A stretch of 13,510 bases of DNA from JANQRV01 sp964533785. Its GTDB lineage: Bacteria; Bacteroidota; Bacteroidia; Chitinophagales; Saprospiraceae. Where the stretch lies: positions 1 to 13,510 of the forward strand of contig CAZHNG010000184.1 in the NCBI GenBank assembly GCA_964533785.1, in the 5' to 3' direction. The position numbers were made by a program, and so were the translations under genes. Positions 1-7,390 of this stretch are shown here, piece by piece (the stretch's first letter is position 1; each line of letters starts with the position of its first letter). The notes below the pieces were generated by a model that did not search any database, was not told the DNA's origin, and worked only from the letters and a program-made list of their open reading frames with translations.

Positions 1-30
1 ATGAGCAATGGTGCAATGAGCAATGAGGCG
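1..30. repeat. degenerate heptamer short tandem repeat at window edge
   Basis: The 10-mer ATGAGCAATG occurs at 1-10 and again at 16-25, with related ATGGTGCA between them. This looks like the end of a degenerate ATGAGCA-type heptamer tandem array that continues outside the window. It lies just past the stop codon of the minus-strand methyltransferase gene. No coding role is seen. Confidence 0.5.
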
Positions 31-47
31 GTGTGGAATTAACGGGC

Positions 48-566
48 TTAGTTTTTCTTAGCTTTTGCGGCATAAATATGATCATAGCCATAGCTGGAAG
101 GAATCCGGCCGATTTCCGATGGTTTGGAAAGGTTTACTTTCTTAGCTATTTCGACAAATTTATGGAATGGAATAGGGTAAGGTACCCAGGGTGAAATAGC
201 CCTTTGTGTTTCATATTCTATCAATATAAAGGTACCTTGAGGCTTTAAGTGCTGTAAAACGTTTTGTAATACCGCAACGGGATCTTTTGCATAGTGCAGT
301 GCGTTAGCCATCAGAATACCATCAAAAACCGGGAGATCCATTTTTCTGGTAAAATCTGCTTCTTCTACCCTGATCTTGACACTTTCACTACCCGGCAAAG
401 ACCATAAAACGTGAGGATTTTTGTCTACGGCATAGATGGTGCCCGATTCGAGTAATTCGCTTAAGGCCAGGGTAAAAACTCCGGTTCCGGCCCCCAGGTC
501 CGCCCAGGAACCGCCTTTGTCAGTCCACCCTTCCCTTATTAAGTCAATTGCTTCTTGTTTTGTCAT
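48..566 (-). CDS. class I SAM-dependent methyltransferase (small)
   Basis: This 172-residue protein has a Rossmann-type methyltransferase core. SAM-binding motif I is seen as ADLGAGTGVFT at residues 22-32. The acidic residue closing the second strand is D48 in YAVD. The motif II/III-like stretch FDGILMANALHYAKD spans 81-95, followed by LKPQGTFILIEY at 107-118. Members of this superfamily transfer a methyl group from S-adenosylmethionine; the substrate cannot be read from the sequence. There is no signal peptide, so it is expected in the cytoplasm. It is short, but motif I near residue 25 is normal for minimal members, so it appears complete. Its ATG overlaps the pbpC stop as ATGA, pointing to translational coupling as the last gene of the minus-strand run. 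AGGAGG lies only 1 base before the ATG, too close for a standard Shine-Dalgarno site, and is also part of the pbpC Lys-Glu-Glu codons. Confidence 0.85.
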   Translation of the reverse strand: MTKQEAIDLIREGWTDKGGSWADLGAGTGVFTLALSELLESGTIYAVDKNPHVLWSLPGSESVKIRVEEADFTRKMDLPVFDGILMANALHYAKDPVAVLQNVLQHLKPQGTFILIEYETQRAISPWVPYPIPFHKFVEIAKKVNLSKPSEIGRIPSSYGYDHIYAAKAKKN

Positions 567-2932
567 TCCTCCTTTGCGATGATTTCAAAAACTTGTTCCA
601 AACGATTGCCGGCTTCATCAACAAGGGTTAACCGATGATGCCCGGTAGTTGGTTTTAATTCTACCGTATGAAAAGTTTTTGTAGTGGTTAAAAATTCATT
701 GTCCAGATGCCAGAAGATACTGGTATTCGGATTGCGGTGTGCCACGGAAAATACGGTTCTCGAAAACTGCCCGTCTATATCAACGGGTATGTAAATCTGA
801 GTGGGATATTTAGGATAGATCAATTGCATAGCCTGTTGCCCATCCGAATGGTCAGCCTCACAATCAGGACGAAATGGCGGGGGTTGTTCGTAATTGGGAT
901 GATTCACTTGATAGTAGAATGATTCCAGTGGAGGAAGAACAAACCAGGGTTGGTGAACAATAGCCTCCATTTTTTCACAATCTGCATTTACCTGCCAGTT
1001 CCCGGTGGTATCGAGATGAAGTACTTTGTGGTATGGACACACCGGAGCATTTAATCCCTGCCGAGGCACCCAGGTTGTATCTACCGGGCAAATATTTAAT
1101 GCCCGGTATCCACTGTTCTTACATACTGGAAGGTTCACCATTTCATCAAAAGGAGGATCAAACCAATCACTTGCCGGTAATAGATCGAACAAATCAAATA
1201 ATACCGGAGCTGCTGCTTTCACCCCAATTAGACCGGGCCGTCCTTCTCCATCTGCATTTCCCGCCCATACGCCAACTGCGTAATCTTTAGTCAGGCCTAT
1301 CGCCCAGGCATCACGGAATCCAAAGCTCGTCCCTGTCTTCCAGGCGATGTTCTGGCTTGATGAAAAACGCTCCCAGTTTCCTTGCTCATTCGGTCTTTCC
1401 ACCCTTTTCATAGCTTCAAAGGTGTGCCAAATAGCACTTGCACTAATCAAAGGAGCTTCTTTTACCAACACGGCTTCTTCATTCAGATCTCGGCTTTCGA
1501 TCGTAATAGTTTTCTGGTCGGCCAGGTTATATTCTCCGCTTTGTGGATAAAAATTACGTAAAGTACGGGCAAGAAAGGTATAAGCGTTCGTAATTTCCCA
1601 AAGAGAACACTCCGCCCCACCCAAAACCAAAGGTAATCCGTAGTATTCTGCAGGTTTAGCAATGCTTTTCAATCCTAATTGCTGCAAATAAAAATGGAAC
1701 TTCTCCAACCCATGATTTTGCAACATCCTGACGAATGGTACATTTAAAGACCTGACCAATGCCTTTTGAGCCGATACCACACCATCGTACTTTTCATGGT
1801 AATTTTCAGGGCGATAGCCACCCATATTTGAAGGTATATCCGGCACAAGGCTATTGGGTAGCATTTCACCCTCATCTAGCATGCCGGCATATAGTAAAGG
1901 TTTCAGAATACTGCCCGTACTTCTGACCGACTTAACAATATCCACTTGTTCACCGTTGCCTTTTCCGTCGCTAATAACGTTACCCAAATAAGCCAGCACA
2001 TGTCCCGTTTCCACTTCTACGATAATGGCCGCCAGGTTATATATTTCATTGTATTTTAAGATTTCGTGGTGGCGTTTGAGGATCTGATTTGCCCGGAGCT
2101 GCAGAGAAAGGTCCAAGGTGCTTTTTACGCTGTTTTTACCCAAATCATTCCTCGCCAAATAGATTTGATCCAATAAATGAGGGGCATGCCGTGGCAAGGC
2201 ATAGACCTCGTTCGGCAGAGGTTCTGCTTTCGAAAGTTCCCAGGTTAAACTGTCCAGCAATTCATTATCCAGTAATTTATCCAGCAAGCGATTGCGCTTA
2301 GCCATTAAGGCAGACCGGTTGCGCCCCGGATGAATGAGACCGGGGCTATTGGGTAATACGGCTAAGGTTGCTGCTTCCGCCCATGATAATTGCCCGGGTT
2401 GTTTGGCAAAATACCGCCAACAGGCAGCTTCCAGACCAACTACGTTACCACCAAAAGGAGCGTGTGCCGCATAAAGCGCTAATATTTCCTGTTTGTCATA
2501 TTTGAGTTCCAGCCTGGTCGCCAGTATGATCTCGATCATTTTTTGCCACAAAGTTCTTCTCCGGTCTCTTGCCATCCGGATAATCTGCATGCTCAAAGTG
2601 CTGCCTCCGCTTACTATTTTACCATTGCGAATATTTTGCAGCAGCGCTCTTCCCAAACTAATGATATCCACTCCGGGGTGGTAGTAAAAGCGTTTGTCTT
2701 CAAAGGTCAATAAAGCAGTGACATATTTAGCAGGAATACTATCCTTTGGAGGGAATCGCCATTGACCATCATCCGCAATCCGGGCACCGAGTAGCTCTCC
2801 ATTGCGGTCTGCCAGTACCGTAGAATAGGAAGTGTCAAAAAGCGGATTAGGCAAACAAAACCAGTACGCCACTAATAGTAGGACGACTATGAAGAGACTA
2901 AGTTTACGGTTTTGTTTGAGTATTTTGACCAT
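563..2932 (-). CDS. pbpC: penicillin-binding protein 1C, bifunctional glycosyltransferase/transpeptidase
   Basis: This 789-residue class A penicillin-binding protein polymerises and probably cross-links peptidoglycan in the periplasm. A short cytoplasmic tail precedes a membrane anchor at residues 11-27. The GT51 glycosyltransferase domain follows: EDKRFYYHPG at 78-87 with catalytic E78, GGSTLSMQ at 109-116, a basic/RLE stretch at 131-142, and PFGGNVVGLEAA at 159-170. The transpeptidase domain shows all three motifs: SILK at 341-344 (nucleophile S341), SLN at 395-397 and KTG at 532-534. The region from about 705 to 789 fits the C-terminal beta domain (BiPBP_C) typical of PBP1C. Length matches the PBP1C family. 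The gene overlaps the end of the upstream xer-type gene by 29 bp and the next methyltransferase start by 4 bp, so all are likely co-transcribed. In many bacteria pbpC sits beside an alpha-2-macroglobulin gene; none adjoins it here. Confidence 0.95.
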   Translation of the reverse strand: MVKILKQNRKLSLFIVVLLLVAYWFCLPNPLFDTSYSTVLADRNGELLGARIADDGQWRFPPKDSIPAKYVTALLTFEDKRFYYHPGVDIISLGRALLQNIRNGKIVSGGSTLSMQIIRMARDRRRTLWQKMIEIILATRLELKYDKQEILALYAAHAPFGGNVVGLEAACWRYFAKQPGQLSWAEAATLAVLPNSPGLIHPGRNRSALMAKRNRLLDKLLDNELLDSLTWELSKAEPLPNEVYALPRHAPHLLDQIYLARNDLGKNSVKSTLDLSLQLRANQILKRHHEILKYNEIYNLAAIIVEVETGHVLAYLGNVISDGKGNGEQVDIVKSVRSTGSILKPLLYAGMLDEGEMLPNSLVPDIPSNMGGYRPENYHEKYDGVVSAQKALVRSLNVPFVRMLQNHGLEKFHFYLQQLGLKSIAKPAEYYGLPLVLGGAECSLWEITNAYTFLARTLRNFYPQSGEYNLADQKTITIESRDLNEEAVLVKEAPLISASAIWHTFEAMKRVERPNEQGNWERFSSSQNIAWKTGTSFGFRDAWAIGLTKDYAVGVWAGNADGEGRPGLIGVKAAAPVLFDLFDLLPASDWFDPPFDEMVNLPVCKNSGYRALNICPVDTTWVPRQGLNAPVCPYHKVLHLDTTGNWQVNADCEKMEAIVHQPWFVLPPLESFYYQVNHPNYEQPPPFRPDCEADHSDGQQAMQLIYPKYPTQIYIPVDIDGQFSRTVFSVAHRNPNTSIFWHLDNEFLTTTKTFHTVELKPTTGHHRLTLVDEAGNRLEQVFEIIAKEE

Positions 2933-3845
2933 TTTTGCCGGATTTGGTGCTTTTAGCTGCCGGATGAGCCTGCTGGTACACCTGTTTTAATCGTTCTATG
3001 GAATTGTGTGTGTATATTTGCGTGGCAGCCAGACTAGCATGACCCAGCAGGTCTTTCGTGGCATTTAGGTCCGCACCGTTTTCCAGTAGATGAGTAGCAA
3101 AAGAGTGGCGTAGTACGTGAGGGCTGCGTTGCTCCAGCGTTGTTATTTGCGACAAGTAACGTTTAACGACATTGTATACCAATTTAGGATAGAGCTTTTT
3201 CCCTTTTTCCGTTAAGAAAAGATAAGTTAAGGTAATTTCAGGAAATATCTCTTTTCTAATTTCCAGATAATCCTTAATTTCTGCTTTCAACAAACGACCA
3301 AATGGAATGACTCTTTCTTTATTTCCCTTTCCGATAACTTTAAACTGTTGTAAATCAAAATCTATAGCGGCTAATTGGAGATTGATCAATTCACTTCGGC
3401 GCATCCCCGTCTGATAAAGCATGGAAATCATTAATTGGTCACGCTTCCCGCAGTAGTCATTCCCAAAATTCATACCGAAAAAAAGGCTTTCCATTTGTTC
3501 GTGTGGTACATAAGCGGGCAATCTTTTATGGGTTTTGGGGGAGACCACCTTTAGCATGGGATTTTTTTCAACCTTTTTCCGTTGTTGCAAAAATCTAAAA
3601 TAAGTATTGAGGGTGGATAGTTTGCGGTTGATACTTCGATTAACAATATCTTTTCCTAGTAAATCAACTACCCAGGCACGGATGTGGTAGTGGGTGATCT
3701 CATTTTCTCCCGTCTCTTCATAGGTCGTTTCAACAAATTGAAAGAACTGTTGAATATCCTTTGAATAAGCAAGGATGGTATTGGGAGAATAGCGTTTTTC
3801 GTATTCCAGGAATTTTACAAAAGATTGGATAGAAGCTTGTATCAT
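2904..3845 (-). CDS. xerC: tyrosine recombinase, XerC/XerD family
   Basis: This 313-residue protein is a phage-integrase-family recombinase. The N-terminal SAM-like core-binding domain spans about residues 3-95 (YEKRYSPNTILAYSKD). The catalytic domain spans about 105-295. The active-site set is complete: R149 in TGMRRSEL, a beta-hairpin lysine in GKGNKERVIPF (172-182), HVLR (H243, R246), LGH (H269) and the nucleophile Y278 in IYTH. Xer proteins resolve chromosome dimers at dif during division, and size and motifs fit housekeeping Xer better than phage integrases. XerC is preferred over XerD only from general likeness, so the symbol is tentative. The C-terminus carries a polar, lysine-rich tail of about 18 residues after the usual QQAHP end. 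The gene lies 19 bp after the Rpn-family gene and overlaps pbpC by 29 bp, suggesting one transcript. No transposon ends or attachment site adjoin it. Confidence 0.88.
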   Translation of the reverse strand: MIQASIQSFVKFLEYEKRYSPNTILAYSKDIQQFFQFVETTYEETGENEITHYHIRAWVVDLLGKDIVNRSINRKLSTLNTYFRFLQQRKKVEKNPMLKVVSPKTHKRLPAYVPHEQMESLFFGMNFGNDYCGKRDQLMISMLYQTGMRRSELINLQLAAIDFDLQQFKVIGKGNKERVIPFGRLLKAEIKDYLEIRKEIFPEITLTYLFLTEKGKKLYPKLVYNVVKRYLSQITTLEQRSPHVLRHSFATHLLENGADLNATKDLLGHASLAATQIYTHNSIERLKQVYQQAHPAAKSTKSGKNGQNTQTKP

Positions 3846-3864
3846 GATTTCTGCGGTAACCTTT

Positions 3865-4791
3865 TCATTCTTTTGCTTCTATTTGGAGAGCATTTAGTAC
3901 TTCCTTAACCTTTTCAATAGTAATACCCAAAAAAGCTGCAATATCTTCTTGTTCAACATTACGGTTTTTCATGTTGCGGATAGCAATTCGTATACGCTCC
4001 TCATCACCTTCCGCCTTTCCTTCTGCTTTTCCTTCTGCTTTTCCTTGTTCCTTAAAATAATAAATAATTGATTCCTTGACACCCATAGACTTTCTATTTT
4101 CTTTTCTAATTGCTTGTTCAAATTTATTGAAATATTCCTTTTGTTCAAACCCCACGTAAAACTTGATAAAGTTCAAAATACCCTCGATCTTTTGGCGATT
4201 GTATTTTTTGCGAAACATTTTTTGAACGATTTCCCTTTTTATCTTAAAAAGCTCCAGGTCACCTGGCTTCTTATTTAACAATCCCACCCATACTGCTTCA
4301 AGTACTATCGCAAACGGATTATTAATTTCCGCCAATTCTGAAGGAGAGTGGTTTTTTAAAACAAACGTTTTGAATCGATATTTAAGTTCCAATGCGCTAT
4401 TATTATATTGATAGCTATCTTTTTGAAATTTAGAATTTGTATTCGTATAAATAACCAAAGGGTATGGCATTATACCATACTTATCGTATATCCTAAAACA
4501 CATCTGGAACATCCGTTTGGGAAAACTATGATCATCATAACCTTGTACTTCAACGTGAATTAACAACCAATTCACCTCACCATCTTTTAAATGGACTTGT
4601 ATCAATTTATCTGCTCGTCGATCGTGGTTGTTTCCATCAGGATACAAAGCATCCAATTCCTTATCCAAGAATTGAAATCCCTTGGAATAATCGATCAGCT
4701 CTACCAACTCTGGAAAGAAGAAAGCTATAAAATCTTCAGGCAAATCCTCGATGATCCCTTTCCACAAGAAATCTTTCAAGTTGTTTTTCAT
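3865..4791 (-). CDS. Rpn family PD-(D/E)XK nuclease / putative transposase-like protein
   Basis: This 308-residue protein matches the Rpn/YhgA-like family (PD-(D/E)XK nuclease superfamily). In E. coli, Rpn proteins are DNA endonucleases that promote RecA-independent recombination. The likely metal-binding core is D61, E81 and Q83, in the ADKLIQVH and LIHVEVQG stretches; Q in place of the last K is usual in this family. Residues 250-262 are a GKAEG run made of three 12-base units (4007-4042). The last 35 residues (VEQEDIAAFLGITIEKVKEVL) look like a small helix-turn-helix often found at the C-terminus of this family. No signal peptide, so cytoplasmic. It is the first gene of the minus-strand run, 19 bp before the recombinase gene. 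The start is supported by a promoter-like pair just upstream, which would make the message leaderless. No transposon ends are visible, so 'transposase' in family names should not be taken literally. Confidence 0.85.
   Translation of the reverse strand: MKNNLKDFLWKGIIEDLPEDFIAFFFPELVELIDYSKGFQFLDKELDALYPDGNNHDRRADKLIQVHLKDGEVNWLLIHVEVQGYDDHSFPKRMFQMCFRIYDKYGIMPYPLVIYTNTNSKFQKDSYQYNNSALELKYRFKTFVLKNHSPSELAEINNPFAIVLEAVWVGLLNKKPGDLELFKIKREIVQKMFRKKYNRQKIEGILNFIKFYVGFEQKEYFNKFEQAIRKENRKSMGVKESIIYYFKEQGKAEGKAEGKAEGDEERIRIAIRNMKNRNVEQEDIAAFLGITIEKVKEVLNALQIEAKE
4007..4042 (-). repeat. three 12-bp tandem units encoding KAEG repeats
   Basis: Three consecutive 12-base units (4007-4018, 4019-4030, 4031-4042; the last two identical, the first with two changes) encode KAEG three times inside the Rpn-family gene. 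Whole-codon units mean copy-number change by slippage would keep the reading frame. Such repeats in the linker before the C-terminal helices are common in this family. Confidence 0.8.
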
Positions 4792-4795
4792 GAGC

Positions 4796-4827
4796 TAAAA
4801 GTATGAAAAACAAAAATTAAAAACAAA
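4796..4827 (-). promoter_or_regulatory. putative Bacteroidota-type promoter for the minus-strand operon
   Basis: Read on the minus strand, TTTG (plus-strand CAAA at 4824-4827) is followed after exactly 20 bases by TACTTTTA (4796-4803). The latter matches the Bacteroidota -7 consensus TAnnTTTG in 7 of 8 counted positions. The box ends 4 bases before the ATG at 4791, so transcription would begin at or near the start codon. Inferred from consensus only. Confidence 0.45.
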
Positions 4828-4835
4828 TAATTTAT

Positions 4836-4868
4836 TTTTAATTTTAAAAAAAAGAAATGTTACCTTTG
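4836..4868 (+). promoter_or_regulatory. putative Bacteroidota-type promoter for the TonB C-terminal gene
   Basis: TACCTTTG at 4861-4868 is a full match to the -7 consensus TAnnTTTG. About 20 bases upstream there is only a T-run (4835-4839) as a weak -33 element. The box ends 4 bases before the ATG at 4873, implying a leaderless or nearly leaderless transcript. The 60 bases 4801-4860 contain only six G or C. Confidence 0.55.
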
Positions 4869-4872
4869 CGTT

Positions 4873-5322
4873 ATGCAGAAAGCGAAAAAGGAAAAACACT
4901 TCATCAAAAAACCTGTCTTTCCTGGTGGCCGTAAAGCTATGCTTGTTTTCATAAAGGAGCAGCTGCAATACCCGGCGCAAGCACTGGAAAACCAAATAGA
5001 AGGGACTGTCCACCTGCGTTTTGAAATCAATCAGTCAGGGGTAGTGCCTCATGCCAAAATCATTTCCGGAATCGGCTTTGGCTGTGATGAAGAAGCTTTA
5101 AGAGTGGTGAAATCTTTGAAATTTGACGTGCCGAAAAACCGCCGAAAAAACCTCACCTTTCACAAAACCATACAGATACATTTCCGGCTACCCCCAAAAG
5201 CAGAAAAGGAAACTGCCACACCCTCCATTCAATACGCTTACGCCCCCAAAAAGAACAACAGTACTGAAGAAAACGATCAAGAAGGAAACAGTTTCTCCTA
5301 TACCATTAATTGGTCAAATTAA
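4873..5322 (+). CDS. TonB C-terminal domain protein without membrane anchor
   Basis: This 149-residue protein carries a TonB_C domain at about residues 14-107. Signature stretches are PVFPGG (14-19), FIKEQLQYP (26-34), EGTVHLRFEINQSG (43-56) and GFGCDEEALRVVKSL (68-82). Full TonB proteins span the inner membrane, bind ExbB/ExbD and contact outer-membrane receptors through this domain. Here there is no membrane segment, signal peptide or proline-rich linker, and a polar tail of about 40 residues follows the domain. It therefore cannot work as a classical energy transducer on its own; a cytoplasmic or moonlighting role is possible. The start is placed at 4873 because the conserved PVFPGG precedes the next in-frame Met (residue 23). 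A TonB-dependent receptor gene lies 2 kb downstream on the same strand, but the link is unproven. Confidence 0.78.
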   Translation: MQKAKKEKHFIKKPVFPGGRKAMLVFIKEQLQYPAQALENQIEGTVHLRFEINQSGVVPHAKIISGIGFGCDEEALRVVKSLKFDVPKNRRKNLTFHKTIQIHFRLPPKAEKETATPSIQYAYAPKKNNSTEENDQEGNSFSYTINWSN

Positions 5323-5328
5323 AGGCAT

Positions 5329-5524
5329 TAGTGCTTCCCGCCAGAAGTTAATGCCATTTTTGGGTCGGGTATTTTTTCGAAAGGCAACGAGGAAGTGGGA
5401 TAAAGGGACCCACATCCGAGTTTGAAAAACCGCGCATAGCCCCGCTACGTAAGGCTTTTGAGAACACAGCATTTCGGAAAAAGGCCCAGCCAAAAAGGGT
5501 AGAAATTTCTGGCGGGAACCACTA
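5329..5524. mobile_element. MITE-like element with terminal inverted repeats and flanking TA
   Basis: Arms at 5329-5346 and 5507-5524 are inverted repeats, 17 of 18 positions matching, with TTCCCGCCAGAA perfect in both. Weaker complementarity continues inwards to about 5385 and 5469. The outermost bases on each side are TA (5329-5330, 5523-5524), so the element proper would be 5331-5522, 192 bp, with a TA duplication as left by IS630/Tc1-mariner transposases. The interior has smaller hairpins (GTGGG 5395-5399 with CCCAC 5409-5413; TAGC 5437-5440 with GCTA 5444-5447). No transposase is encoded; the open frames through it are products of the inverted repeat. It starts 7 bp after the TonB_C stop codon, so it could also act as a terminator-like fold in RNA. 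Whether it is repeated in the genome cannot be told here. Confidence 0.55.
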
Positions 5525-5564
5525 GATCTTTTTAGAAGCAGGGATTGATGCCAGATTTCTAATT

Positions 5565-5596
5565 TTTGCCCCATATTTGCGGATCAATATTATTTG
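5565..5596 (+). promoter_or_regulatory. possible promoter region for the sulfotransferase gene
   Basis: CATATTTG at 5572-5579 matches TAnnTTTG except for the first base, but no good -33 box lies upstream of it. Alternatively, TTTG at 5565-5568 stands 19 bases before a looser TATTATTTG (5588-5596). Either choice places transcription start upstream of the ATG at 5617 and beyond the TTG at 5566, supporting the later start codon. Confidence 0.25.
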
Positions 5597-5616
5597 ACTG
5601 TTACAATCTTGTTCAT

Positions 5617-7203
5617 ATGCATATCAAATTGAAACCGGCATTTTACCTGCTTATTCTATGTTGTATACTTGCAAGTTGCACTAACCAGGGACCTTTTCCT
5701 CTCGAAGATATTTTGCGTGGAACCATCACTACCACCGTAAATCCTCATGGAAAAGTACCATTAGGCGCTCAATTAAGGTTCACCACTCAGGAAGATTGTT
5801 CGGTAGAGATAGAAATTGAAGGGAACATCCCTTTAAAACGAAAGTTTTCCACACTGAGCAAATTTCATGAAATTCCCGTCATTGGTTTATACCCCAATCA
5901 AACCAACCAGGTCAATATCAAGCTCCTTACGGCAGATCAAGTAGAATACACAGGCTCCGTATCCATTCAAACCGAAGCAATTCCCGAATTTCTCCCGACT
6001 ATCGAAATCGTCAAAAAAGATACCAACAGAATGGAGCCCGGCTTTCATCTGATCGATATGCTGATCGCCAACAATGGAAAATTCTTAACCTACACTATTT
6101 TTTTTGATAATGACGGTGTCATTCGCTGGTTCATGGATATGAGTAGTACCGGGCAAATTACCTACACCAGCCACCGGCTCAAAAACGGCAATTGGCTTTA
6201 CCTCAACTGGATCGACCTAATTGAAGTGGATGACCTGGGCCAAATCGTAAAGGCCGAAAAAATGTGGGGACACGCAGGAAACCACGAAGTAATCGAGCTT
6301 CCCGACGGCAGGCTGCTCATGGGAGGTTCGAAAAAAGATGCTTTCGTTATCAACCGGGGTAAAGCAGTAGCATCCCGCTATGATTTTGTTATTATCTGGG
6401 ATCGCAAACAAAACCGAACAGTGAAGGAATGGGATTTACGCCAGGTTTTGGACGTGGACCGTTCGGTATTCATCGCTGATTATGCTATTGATCAGTCGGC
6501 TGACTGGTTCCACCTTAATTCCATTGCCTTAAATCCCAATGATAATTCCCTCCTTGTCTCAGGCAGGCATCAAGGTGTATTGAAAGTCGACCAAAATAAT
6601 CAATTGAAGTGGATTTTAGCTCCCCACAAAGCCTAGGGAAAGGCTGGATACGACGGGAAAGGGCTTGAAACTTCCGACTATTTGCTGACCGCACTGGACA
6701 AAAATGGCAACCCGCTTCCTCAAGCCCTCCAATCAGGTAGTCAAGCGGGTCAGGACTTTGAATGGAGCACCGGACAACATGCCGTCAACATTCTTGATAA
6801 CGGTAATATTTTATTGTTCGACAATGGGCTGATGCGCAACTTTCAGTCCGAACCAAGCTATTCACGAGCCGTTGAATACAAAATTGACGAAGAAAAAATG
6901 ACGATCCAGCAAGTTTGGCAATATGGCAAAGAAAGGGGGTTAGAAATGTACTCCCCTATTACGAGTGATGTCGATGTTCTTCCTGATACTGGAAACCGAC
7001 TTATAACAGTTGGTAACATCCGCGGCGGAAGCGATTCTCCCCACGCTAAACTCATTGAAATCACCTACCCCAACAATGAAGAAGTCTTCGAAGCTAAAAT
7101 TTTCTTCAAAGATGCAATGGGCTCCGGTGAAAAAACCTGGGCGCAGTTTGACCTTCTTTTCAGAGGAGAAAGATATCCTTTTTTTGATGTTCCCAATGAT
7201 TAA
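5617..7203 (+). pseudogene. aryl-sulfate sulfotransferase (ASST) lipoprotein, interrupted by in-frame TAG
   Basis: One reading frame of 528 codons carries an arylsulfotransferase, broken by TAG at 6634-6636 with no frame change. ASST enzymes are periplasmic beta-propellers that move sulfate between phenolic compounds through a sulfohistidine intermediate. The ATG at 5617 gives a lipoprotein signal peptide with lipobox LASC (Cys 21); the upstream TTG at 5566 would bury it. Candidate active-site residues by analogy with E. coli AssT are His at 6283-6285 (GNHEVIELPDG), His at 6511-6513 (DWFHLNSI), Arg at 6565-6567 (SGRHQG) and, after the stop, His at 6778-6780 (TGQHAVNILDNGN), the probable sulfate acceptor. 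The stop therefore removes the likely catalytic residue. Codons continue smoothly on both sides (ILAPHKA, stop, GKAGYDGKG). A TGG to TAG change is the simplest guess. No other disabling change is seen, so the lesion is recent or a sequencing error. Confidence 0.75.
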
Positions 7204-7294
7204 ACTTATTGTCCATTGAATTAAAAAGAGTAGGGAAGACAAGGCTATCACCTAAAAATCGGCGGATATAAAATGCAGATTGATATACCTCCCT

Positions 7295-7325
7295 TTTGTT
7301 TTCTTTTAGTCCTTTTCTGATTTTA
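7295..7325 (+). promoter_or_regulatory. weak promoter candidate for the TonB-dependent receptor gene
   Basis: TTTG at 7295-7298 is followed after 19 bases by TGATTTTA (7318-7325), which agrees with TAnnTTTG in all but two of its fixed positions. It would give a leader of roughly 60 bases before the ATG at 7391. The rest of the 187-base gap holds only a small hairpin, CAGCA-aca-TGCTG, and no clear terminator for the upstream gene. Confidence 0.25.
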
Positions 7326-7390
7326 GCAGCAGCAACATGCTGAAAAAATATAACTTGTGGTTGAATTAAGGTCATCGCTAACTCACTAAT

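Noticed and set aside
568..573. AGGAGG as a Shine-Dalgarno site for the methyltransferase
   Set aside because: Only 1 base from the ATG and explained by the last pbpC codons; coupling by the ATGA overlap is more likely.
2904..3845. Integrase of a genomic island
   Set aside because: Size, motifs and embedding in an operon with pbpC fit housekeeping Xer; no attachment-site repeats or phage genes adjoin it.
4795..5013. Minus-strand 72-codon frame rich in Phe and Lys
   Set aside because: Antisense to the TonB_C gene and the AT-rich promoter region; composition reflects A/T runs.
5123..5425. Plus-strand 100-codon frame overlapping the TonB_C gene
   Set aside because: Alternative frame of a clear TonB_C domain, then read into the repeat element.
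5314..5574. Minus-strand open frame of 86 codons across the inverted-repeat element
   Set aside because: It coincides with the MITE-like element and its two ends are mirror translations of the arms; no signal, domain or start context.
5566..5616. TTG start giving 17 extra residues to the sulfotransferase
   Set aside because: It would place a polar extension before the lipoprotein signal peptide, and promoter-like boxes lie within it; the ATG at 5617 is better.
7160..7375. Minus-strand 71-codon frame before the receptor gene
   Set aside because: Overlaps the end of the sulfotransferase frame, low-complexity composition, no recognisable domain or start context.
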